Source: Microbacteriaceae bacterium
Lineage (GTDB): Bacteria; Actinomycetota; Actinomycetes; Actinomycetales; Microbacteriaceae
Assembly: GCA_017744755.1 (NCBI GenBank)
Contig: JAGIAU010000100.1
Span: forward strand, 1 to 7,636
DNA length: 7,636 nucleotides
Direction: 5' to 3'
This document shows positions 1 through 7,636 of the stretch, in pieces; position 1 is the first letter of the stretch, and each line of letters starts with the position of its first letter. The notes beneath the pieces are model-generated. The model had not been told where the DNA came from. It did not search any database and saw only the letters and a program-made list of their open reading frames with translations. Both the position numbers and the translations under genes were made by a program.

Positions 1-365
1 GCCTCGACCGCGTCGCCGACCGCGTCGGCGGCTACGCCTCCGGCCAGGTCAGCATCCGGGTGAACGATCTCGCCGAGATCGGCCGGCTCACCGACCGCCT
101 CCGCGCCCAGCCGCCGACGGAGATCGCGGGGCGCGCCGTCGTGCGTTCCGTCGACTACCTCGCCGACGCGGCCCAGCCGAACGACATCCTGCGCTACGAC
201 CTCGCCGACGGCTCGCGCCTCATCGTGCGGCCCTCCGGCACCGAGCCGAAGCTCAAGGCGTACCTCGACGCCCGCTCCGAGACCGGCACGGGCCGCGAGC
301 GCCGCGAGCACGCGGCCGCGGCCGTCGGCGAGCTGGAGCAGTCCGTCCGCGCCCTGCTGGTCTGA
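1..365 (+). CDS. pmmB: Alpha-phosphohexomutase (phospho-sugar mutase), 3' end only
   Basis: This is the last 120 residues of a phospho-sugar mutase; the reading frame is open from position 3 to the TGA at 363-365 and the 5' part lies outside the window. The enzyme moves phosphate between C1 and the terminal carbon of a sugar phosphate in the cytoplasm. The fragment carries the domain-4 phosphate-binding loop RPSGTEPK at fragment residues 76-83, followed by LKAYLDA, which is diagnostic of the alpha-D-phosphohexomutase superfamily. The active-site serine and metal loop are in the missing part. The symbol follows the M. tuberculosis gene pmmB, which sits close to add, deoA and cdd. Substrate cannot be read from this end: phosphomannose, phosphoglucose or phosphopentose are all possible, and the nucleoside-degradation neighbours favour a role on ribose-1-phosphate or deoxyribose-1-phosphate. 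The family call is firm, the exact symbol moderate. Confidence 0.88.
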   Translation, partial: LDRVADRVGGYASGQVSIRVNDLAEIGRLTDRLRAQPPTEIAGRAVVRSVDYLADAAQPNDILRYDLADGSRLIVRPSGTEPKLKAYLDARSETGTGRERREHAAAAVGELEQSVRALLV

Positions 366-383
366 GGCTCAGCGCCTAAGGCG
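362..383. other. Two short inverted repeats at a convergent gene junction
   Basis: CTGA-GGC-TCAG (362-372) and CGCC-TAA-GGCG (373-383) lie side by side across the stop codons of the phosphohexomutase and the FkbM gene, whose ends are 3 bp apart. Each stem is only 4 bp and no T-run follows on either strand, so this is at best a weak candidate for a bidirectional transcription end. Short stems like these also arise by chance in GC-rich DNA. Confidence 0.2.
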
Positions 384-1124
384 GCGTCCGATCGCGGTGA
401 AGGCACCGCGGAGCAGGTCGCGACCGCCGATGAAGTCGCTCGGGCGCGCGACGACCTGCCTGATCGCCTGCTCGGTCGCGCCCTCTGTCACGAGCCGCCG
501 GATCCCGGCGAGCACGAGCTCGGGGATCCGATACTCGGGGCCTGCGAAATACGAGTTGAGCGAGTCGTTGAAGATCTCACGGTACCCGGCGGTCTCGAGC
601 AGCGAATGCCAGCTGTCCCCGGTGCGCTCGACGACGACGATGGTGGGGCGCCAGCGGGCCCAGTCGTTGCCGAGGATGACCTCGGTCTCGAATCCCTCGA
701 CGTCGATCTTGAGGAAGTCGATCGCCTCGACCCCGTGCTCCTCGAGGATCTCGGCGAGCGTTCGGACCGGCACCTCGTAGTCGACGTAGCTCGCGTCGGA
801 GGCGCCGTGCAGCTCATGCATGTGCGCGGACATGCTCGACCAGCCCGCATGCGCCTCGTCGTACTCGCGCAGCGTCATCGTGCCAGCGCGAGCCGCGAGG
901 CCGAGGTTGAGGTTGATGTCGCGAGGTCGCTCGGTCTCGAAGGACTGGAACCGCGAGGGGATCGGCTCGACGTTGATGCCGCGCCAGCCGCTGTCGTAGA
1001 AGTGCTTCGTCACGGAGTGCTCGGTCGGGTGGTAGCCCCCCACATCGACGTAGAAGCCGTTCGTCCGACCCTGCAGCAGCACCTGCAGCACGAGGTCCTC
1101 GCCGTTCTGGGCCCACGATCGCAC
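369..1124 (-). CDS. FkbM-family SAM-dependent methyltransferase
   Basis: The 251-residue protein matches the FkbM methyltransferase family. It begins with SWAQNGEDLVL, then the SAM-binding stretch FYVDVGGYHP (residues 24-33), S/T residues and FYDSGWRGINVEP (42-54, with the acidic residue E53), and later DFLKIDVEGFE (136-146), the family's characteristic second block. Length is typical for the family. FkbM proteins methylate hydroxyl groups on sugars, glycans or secondary metabolites; the substrate here is unknown. The start is GTG at 1124, the only usable one: an in-frame TAG lies four codons upstream, and the first internal Met (residue 83) would remove the SAM site. The Shine-Dalgarno match is poor. 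The gene follows add after 17 nt and is probably the last gene of the nucleoside train, though its function does not fit that pathway. Its C-terminal third (about 200-251) is basic and less conserved. Confidence 0.9.
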   Translation of the reverse strand: MRSWAQNGEDLVLQVLLQGRTNGFYVDVGGYHPTEHSVTKHFYDSGWRGINVEPIPSRFQSFETERPRDINLNLGLAARAGTMTLREYDEAHAGWSSMSAHMHELHGASDASYVDYEVPVRTLAEILEEHGVEAIDFLKIDVEGFETEVILGNDWARWRPTIVVVERTGDSWHSLLETAGYREIFNDSLNSYFAGPEYRIPELVLAGIRRLVTEGATEQAIRQVVARPSDFIGGRDLLRGAFTAIGRRLRR

Positions 1125-1141
1125 GATCGAAGCCTAGTGAC

Positions 1142-2242
1142 TCAGGCGTACGCCTCCGCGATCAGCTCCGCGAGCGCGTCGCGGTCCTCCAGGGGGAGGA
1201 ACGCGCTCGCGGCGGCGTTGAGCTGGAAGACGGCGAGGTCGTCGATGTCGTAGTCGAAGGTGTCGGCGAGCAGCGCGAGCTCGCGCGTGATCGTCGTGCC
1301 GCTCATGAGCCGGTTGTCCGTGTTGACGGTCACCCGGAAGCCGAGCTGGTACAGCAGGTCGAAGGGGTGCTCCTCGATGGCGCGGCCCCAGGCGCCGGTC
1401 TGCACGTTCGACGACGGTGCGACCTCGAGCGCGATCTCCCGGTCGCGGACCCACTCGGCGACGGCGCCGAGCGTCGCGCGGGTGACGGAGCCCTCCTCGA
1501 CGAGCTGGATGTCCTCGACGATGCGCACGCCGTGGCCGAGGCGCAGCGCCCGGCCGTCGACGAGCGCGCCGCGGATCGATTCGACGCCGTCCGCCTCGCC
1601 CGCGTGGACGGTGCGAGGGAGGAACGCGTTCGCGAGGAACTCGAACGCCTCCTTGTTGAGCGAGGCGGGGAAGCCGGCCTCCGGCCCGGCCGTGTCGAAG
1701 CCGACGACGCCGCGGTCGCGATGCCGCACGGCGAGCTCGGCGATCTCGCGGCCGCGGTGATGCTGCCGCATCGCGGAGACGAGCTGGCCTGCCCGGATGC
1801 GGTGGCCGCGCGCTGCGGCCGCGTCGATGCCGGCGTCGATGCCGCGTTGCACCGCCTCCACCGTCTCGTCGAGCGTGAGCCCGCGCGTGAGGTGCTGCTC
1901 AGGCGCCCAGCGGATCTCGCCGTAGACGACGCCGTCGGCGGCGAGGTCCTCGACGAACTCGCGCGCGACCCGCTCGAGCCCGTGCGCCGTCTGCATGACC
2001 GCGATCGTGAGGTCGAAGGTCGCCAGGTAGGCGACGAGGTCGCCCCCCGTGCACTGCTCGACGAACCAGTCCCCGAGGTCGTCCGCCTCGCGCCTCGGCA
2101 CGGAGAGGCCGAGCTCGTCGGCGAGCTCGATGATCGTCGCGGGCCGCAGGCCGCCGTCGAGGTGGTCGTGGAGGCTCACCTTCGGGAGCGGCTGGATCGC
2201 CTGCCCTCCCGGCAGCACGTACTGGGAGAGATCGTCCGTCAT
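1142..2242 (-). CDS. add: Adenosine deaminase
   Basis: This 366-residue cytoplasmic zinc enzyme hydrolyses adenosine and deoxyadenosine to inosine and deoxyinosine plus ammonia. The metallo-hydrolase motifs are all present in order: SLHDHLDGG with zinc ligands H25 and H27; TVHAGE with H213 and catalytic E216; RLGHG with H237; SSNVQTG at 277-283; and NTDNRLMSG with zinc ligand D309. NTDN, in place of the NTDD common elsewhere, is as I recall it in actinobacterial Add proteins, and it argues against adenine deaminase. Length is normal for the family. The ATG start is 4 nt after the deoA stop. The purine-rich AGGGGA abuts the ATG with almost no spacing, which suggests reinitiation by ribosomes ending deoA. 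Neighbours are deoA upstream and the FkbM gene downstream. No defect is seen. Confidence 0.96.
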   Translation of the reverse strand: MTDDLSQYVLPGGQAIQPLPKVSLHDHLDGGLRPATIIELADELGLSVPRREADDLGDWFVEQCTGGDLVAYLATFDLTIAVMQTAHGLERVAREFVEDLAADGVVYGEIRWAPEQHLTRGLTLDETVEAVQRGIDAGIDAAAARGHRIRAGQLVSAMRQHHRGREIAELAVRHRDRGVVGFDTAGPEAGFPASLNKEAFEFLANAFLPRTVHAGEADGVESIRGALVDGRALRLGHGVRIVEDIQLVEEGSVTRATLGAVAEWVRDREIALEVAPSSNVQTGAWGRAIEEHPFDLLYQLGFRVTVNTDNRLMSGTTITRELALLADTFDYDIDDLAVFQLNAAASAFLPLEDRDALAELIAEAYA

Positions 2243-2246
2243 TCCC

Positions 2247-2249
<3 letters not shown>
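2243..2249 (-). promoter_or_regulatory. deoA stop / add start coupling site
   Basis: On the minus strand the junction reads TAG-GGGA-ATG: the deoA stop codon, four bases, then the add start. The only Shine-Dalgarno-like run (AGGGGA) overlaps the stop codon and touches the ATG, much closer than the usual 5-9 nt. Coupled reinitiation is the simplest explanation for how add is translated. The next possible start, GTG at residue 9, has no better ribosome binding site. Confidence 0.5.
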
Positions 2250-3531
<1,282 letters not shown>

Positions 3532-3539
<8 letters not shown>

Positions 3540-3942
3540 GGTAGGCCTCCAGCGTGCGGGGGCCGAAGGCGTCCGGGATGACCTCGTCGATGGTCCGGAT
3601 GCCGGACACCGTCTGCAGCAGCATCCCCGGGGCCGAATGCTCGAAGAGGAGCTGGCGGCAGCGGCCGCACGGCATCAGGGCGTTCCCGTGCCCGTCGACG
3701 CAGGCGAAGGCGAGGAGGCGCGGCGTCGTGCCCGCCTCGGCGCCCATCCACAGCTCCGAGACGAGCGAGCACTCGGCGCACAGCGTGATGCCGTAGGAGG
3801 CGTTCTCGATGTTCGCGCCCGTGATGACGCGGCCGTCGTCGACGAGGGCCGCGACGCCGACCGGGAACTTCGAGTACGGGGAGTAGGAGTGCGCGAGGGC
3901 GCCCTTCGCCGCCTCGGTGAGGGCGGGCCAGTCGATGTCCAT
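3532..3942 (-). CDS. cdd: Cytidine deaminase
   Basis: This 136-residue protein is a small homotetramer-class cytidine deaminase, which converts cytidine and deoxycytidine to uridine and deoxyuridine in the cytoplasm. YSPYSKFPVGVAAL (residues 20-33) is the usual N-terminal block. GANIENASYG (42-51) contains the ribose-binding N44 and E46. CAE (55-57) gives zinc ligand C55 and catalytic E57, and PCGRCRQ (91-97) gives zinc ligands C92 and C95. Three cysteine ligands and the short length point to the tetrameric type found in Bacillus and mycobacteria rather than the longer dimeric E. coli type. The ATG start has AGAGGA 6 nt upstream. The gene follows permease 2 after a 62-nt spacer with hairpins, the widest gap in the train, and overlaps deoA by 8 nt. 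No defect is seen. Confidence 0.97.
3546..3550 (-). promoter_or_regulatory. Ribosome binding site of deoA, inside cdd
   Basis: GGAGG on the minus strand lies 6 nt before the deoA GTG and within the last codons of cdd. It supports the GTG at 3539 as the true start and so the 8-nt gene overlap. Confidence 0.75.
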
Positions 3943-3953
3943 GGATGTTCCTC

Positions 3954-3965
3954 TCGAGATCTCGA
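3954..3965. repeat. 12-bp perfect palindrome upstream of cdd
   Basis: TCGAGATCTCGA is a perfect 12-bp palindrome ending about 11 bases before the cdd start and touching its Shine-Dalgarno sequence. It could be an operator-like site, or a small hairpin that modulates cdd translation. No second copy was noticed in the window, and chance is possible. Confidence 0.35.
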
Positions 3966-3966
3966 T

Positions 3967-3998
3967 GCGCCCCTACGGGGCTGCTCGACCCGCGGTCG
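3967..3998 (-). promoter_or_regulatory. Two tandem hairpins in the permease-cdd spacer
   Basis: The spacer between the permease 2 stop and the cdd start contains two small stems. One is CGACC-CGC-GGTCG (3986-3998), five pairs. The other is GCCCC-TAC-GGGGC (3969-3981), five G:C pairs, which can be extended by two pairs (3967-3968 with 3983-3984) across a one-base bulge. Neither is followed by a U-run, so they do not look like a standard intrinsic terminator. They could be a partial attenuator or an RNA processing/stability element that sets different levels for transporter and enzyme mRNAs. The stems are visible in the sequence; the role is inferred. Confidence 0.4.
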
Positions 3999-4004
3999 GG
4001 GGCG

Positions 4005-5288
4005 TTACTTGATGTACGGGAGGCCCGCCGCGGCCGGGCCGCGCGAGACGCCGACGAAGCCCGCGACGGCGAGGATCGTGACGACGTACGGGAGCATGAG
4101 CATGAACTCGCTCGGCACCGGCGAGCCGATGATCGACAGCGTGTTCTGCAGGTTCGTCGTGAACCCGAAGAGCAGGGCCGCGGCGGCGGCGCGCAGCGGG
4201 TGCCACTTGCCGAAGATGACGGCGGCGAGGGCGATGTAGCCGGCGCCCGCGGTCATCTCCTGGCCGAACGCGCCGACGGAGCCGAGGGTGAAGAACGAGC
4301 CGCCCGCACCCGCGATCGCGCCGGCGAGCGACACGTTCCAGAATCGCGTCCGGTTCACGTTGATGCCGACGGTGTCCGCCGCGGTGGGGTGCTCGCCGAC
4401 GGAGCGCAGCCGCAGGCCCCACTTCGTCCGGAACAGGCCCCACCACACGAGGAACACCGCGACGTACGCGAGGTACACGATCGGGGTCTGGCGGAAGAGC
4501 ATGGGTCCGATGAGCGGGATCTGCGCGAGGCCCGGGATCTCCCAGGTCGGGAAGCGCGGCGGCGTGTTCAGCTGCGCGGCGTTCGGGGCGAGCAGCTCCG
4601 AATACAGGAAGCTCGTGAGGCCCACGACGAGGACGTTCAGCACGACGCCGACGATGACCTGGTCGACGTAGTACTTGATGGAGAACACGGCCAGGACCAT
4701 CCCGACGAGGGTGCCCGCGACGGCGGCCGCGACGAGGCCGACCCACGGGCTGCCCGTGATCGAGGCGACGATGGCCGAGGAGAAGGCGCCGAAGAGCAGC
4801 TGGCCCTCGATCGCGATGTTCACGACGCCGACGCGCTCGCCGATGACGCCCGCGAGGGAGCCGTAGACGAGCGGGACGGAGAGGCTGAGCGCCCCGGCGA
4901 GGAGGCCGGCGAGCGGGATGACATGGGTCTGGGCGGCGGACGCGGCCCAGGCGAGGAACGCGAAGAGCAGGGCGGCGATGAAGATCGCCGCGAGCCAGAG
5001 CGGCGTCTTCCGCTTCCGGCCCGCGAGCCAGAAGGAGACGATCGTGATGATCGCGAGGATCGCGAGCACGATCTGACCGACGGACCGGCCCCCGACGAAG
5101 ATCGGCGGGATCTGCCACGCGTCGGTCGCGGGCGAGAGCCGGAACTCCGCGGTCCCGTCGCCGGCGAAGCCGAGGAACAGCACCGCGGCGGCGACCGTGA
5201 AGACGGCGAACGCGATGGGCGCCTTCCAGCTGACCATCGCGGCGCGATCGAGCGTCGGCGTCAGGATGACGGGTGCGGCGGCGGTCAC
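4005..5288 (-). CDS. Nucleoside-type ABC transporter permease 2
   Basis: This 427-residue membrane protein is the second permease of a BMP-lipoprotein-dependent ABC importer, resembling Bacillus NupQ (YufQ). The family core spans about residue 120 to the end, with the motifs GERVGVVNIAIEGQLLFGAF (150-169), the ATPase-contacting loop region GLRLRSVGEHPTAADTVGI (291-309) and AGAGYIALAAVIFGKWHP (347-364). About ten hydrophobic segments are visible, including near 23-41, 70-90, 98-117, 124-145, 180-202, 210-229, 268-286, 316-335, 363-380 and 396-414. The first 120 residues form an extra membrane region compared with the roughly 320-residue Bacillus protein. The GTG start at 5288 has AAGGAGG 7 nt upstream and overlaps the permease 1 stop as GTGA. 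The open frame continues upstream of this start, but there it is only a shadow of permease 1. Substrate is inferred as nucleosides from cdd, deoA and add downstream. Confidence 0.92.
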   Translation of the reverse strand: MTAAAPVILTPTLDRAAMVSWKAPIAFAVFTVAAAVLFLGFAGDGTAEFRLSPATDAWQIPPIFVGGRSVGQIVLAILAIITIVSFWLAGRKRKTPLWLAAIFIAALLFAFLAWAASAAQTHVIPLAGLLAGALSLSVPLVYGSLAGVIGERVGVVNIAIEGQLLFGAFSSAIVASITGSPWVGLVAAAVAGTLVGMVLAVFSIKYYVDQVIVGVVLNVLVVGLTSFLYSELLAPNAAQLNTPPRFPTWEIPGLAQIPLIGPMLFRQTPIVYLAYVAVFLVWWGLFRTKWGLRLRSVGEHPTAADTVGINVNRTRFWNVSLAGAIAGAGGSFFTLGSVGAFGQEMTAGAGYIALAAVIFGKWHPLRAAAAALLFGFTTNLQNTLSIIGSPVPSEFMLMLPYVVTILAVAGFVGVSRGPAAAGLPYIK

Positions 5289-6590
5289 GCGCTGGCCTCC
5301 TTCGCGGCCCGGGCCGCGCGGGGCGTCTTCGCCTTGCGCTTCTCCCCCGGCGTCGGCAGGCCGAACATGGCCCGGATGAGCGGCGGCGCCGCGAGGAACA
5401 GCACGATGAGCGCCTGCACGACCGTGACGATGTCGATCTGGACGCCCTCGGCCGCCTGCATCGCGTAGCCGCCGGCCTTGAACGCGCCGAACAGGATGCC
5501 CGCGGCGAGGATCCCCCACGGCCGCGAGCGGCCGAGCAGCGCGACCGTGATCGCGTCGAAGCCGATGCCCGCGTCGATGCCGGCGGAGAAGCCGGTCGTC
5601 ACGGTGCCGAGCACCTGCTGCACGCCGGCGAGGCCGATGAGCGCGCCCGAGATCGCCATCGCGATGATCGTGATCCGCTTCGTGTCGATGCCGGCCGTGC
5701 GGGCGGCCTTCGGGTTGAGGCCGACGGCGCGGAACCGGAAGCCGAGCGAGGAGCGCTCGATCAGCCACCAGACGACCACGACGGCCGCGAGGGACACGAG
5801 GAAGCCGACGTGCAGGTTGTACTTGTCGCCGAAGAGCGGCGGGAACACCGCCGTCTCGAGGATCGGCGGGCTCTTCGGATTGTTCGACCCGGGCTGCTGC
5901 AGGAGCCCCGGCGTCGACAGCATCCAGAAGACGAGGTAGTAGCCGACGTAGTTGAGCATGATCGTCACGATGACCTCGTGGGCACCCGTGTACGCCTTGA
6001 GCACGCCCGCGATGGCGGCCCAGAACGCTCCGGCGAGCATGCCGATGAGGATGACGACGATCGGGTGCACGACGATCGGCAGCGGCAGCGCAAAGCCGAT
6101 CCAGCCGCCGAGCGCGGCCCCGAGCAGCATCTGCCCCTGGCCGCCGATGTTGAAGAGGCCCGCGCGGAAGGTCAGGCCGACGCCGAGGCCCGCCGCGATG
6201 AGCGGCGTCGCGAAGGTCAGCGTCTCCGTGAGCGGCTTGATGGCGTCGGCGAAGTCGGGGCGGCGGAAGTTGTAGACGGCGCCTTGGAAGAACGCGCTGT
6301 ACGCCCCGAGATCGAGTCCCAGATCGCGGCGAAGGTGTCGCCCGGCCGTGCGAAGAAGTAGCCGCTCGCGGCGATGACCTGCTCGTCCGTCGCGGCGATG
6401 AGGATCGAGCCGACGATCATGGCGAGCAGGACGGCGATGACGCCGACGAGCGCGTTCCCGAGGACGATGTCGCGGAACGCGGTGCGGAAGCGCTCCCGCT
6501 GGCGCTCCTCCGGCGTCGGGGCGCCCGCTTCCGCCGGGACCAGCCGGTCGTCCGCGTCGGCGACCGGCTGCACCGGTGCGTTCTGCTCGC

Positions 6591-6594
<4 letters not shown>
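5285..6594 (-). pseudogene. Nucleoside-type ABC transporter permease 1, frameshifted
   Basis: As given, the gene is broken. The first 97 residues (from GTG 6594) end in FFARPGDTFAAIWDSISG, after which the frame degenerates into an S/R/T/P-rich tail that stops at 6217-6219. Shifting by one base at the G run (plus-strand CCCC, 6304-6307) continues at once as AYSAFFQGAVYN and on to the TGA at 5285. One extra G gives a complete 436-residue permease of the BmpC/NupP type. Recognisable blocks are ETLTFATPLIAAGLGV, the FNIGGQGQM motif (149-156), GAHEVIVTIMLNYVGYY (about 204-220) and FRFRAVGLNPKAARTAGID (about 286-304). It has a hydrophilic N-terminus, a first membrane helix near 46-68 and a basic C-terminal tail. 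The start overlaps the ATPase stop as GTGA, with GGAGGT 6 nt upstream. It would be the membrane partner of permease 2. Sequencing error, a true mutation or recoding cannot be told apart here. Confidence 0.88.
5296..5302 (-). promoter_or_regulatory. Ribosome binding site of permease 2
   Basis: AAGGAGG on the minus strand lies 7 nt before the GTG at 5288. It decides the start within a frame that stays open for another 480 bases upstream, and it fixes the GTGA overlap with permease 1. Confidence 0.85.

Positions 6595-7636
<1,042 letters not shown>

Noticed and set aside
3945..5468. A 507-codon open frame on the + strand opposite the permease 2 gene
   Set aside because: Its highly charged, low-complexity composition (long runs of D, E, R) is the antisense image of hydrophobic membrane-protein codons; no start signal or domain supports it.
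5289..5768. An upstream extension of permease 2 to a start near 5768
   Set aside because: The extra sequence is an arginine-rich out-of-frame reading of permease 1, and the GTG at 5288 has a strong ribosome binding site.
5285..6130. A separate 281-residue permease starting at the internal ATG at 6130
   Set aside because: This ATG lies in the middle of the conserved FNIGGQGQM motif; starting here would cut off the first helices. The upstream 58 residues in the same frame are clearly homologous sequence, so this is the downstream part of one frameshifted gene.
5273..6361. A 362-codon open frame on the + strand opposite permease 1
   Set aside because: It has the same antisense charge-rich composition, and it crosses two well-supported minus-strand gene junctions.

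Overview
The window looks like a high-GC actinobacterial chromosome, probably from or near Microbacteriaceae. The base composition is very GC-rich, GTG starts are common, and the gene set is a nucleoside-scavenging locus. From memory, Mycobacterium tuberculosis carries the same core (cdd, deoA and add side by side, with pmmB nearby). The genus is an inference and I could not test it.

Layout: positions 1-365 on the + strand hold the 3' end of an alpha-phosphohexomutase (pmmB-like). It runs tail-to-tail, with a 3-bp gap, into a minus-strand gene train that fills the rest of the window. Read in the direction of transcription (right to left), the train is: a sugar/nucleoside-type ABC ATPase with its 5' end outside the window (7636-6591); permease 1, broken by a single-base frameshift (6594-5285); permease 2 (5288-4005); a 62-nt spacer with two small hairpins and a 12-bp palindrome; cytidine deaminase cdd (3942-3532); thymidine/pyrimidine-nucleoside phosphorylase deoA (3539-2247); adenosine deaminase add (2242-1142); and an FkbM-family methyltransferase (1124-369).

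The transporter would import nucleosides. Cdd converts (deoxy)cytidine to (deoxy)uridine. DeoA releases the pyrimidine base and a pentose-1-phosphate. Add converts (deoxy)adenosine to (deoxy)inosine. The phosphohexomutase may feed the pentose-1-phosphate into central metabolism. The FkbM methyltransferase does not obviously belong to this pathway. Tight junctions (two 4-nt GTGA overlaps, one 8-nt overlap, one 4-nt gap) point to one transcript with translational coupling. No promoter is visible for the train; it presumably lies beyond position 7636, together with the substrate-binding lipoprotein usual for this transporter family.

This is mostly an ordinary region. The most notable observation is the frameshift in permease 1: one missing G in a G run at 6304-6307 separates two pieces that together encode a complete permease. 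I saw no tRNA, rRNA, CRISPR array, insertion sequence or clearly new system.
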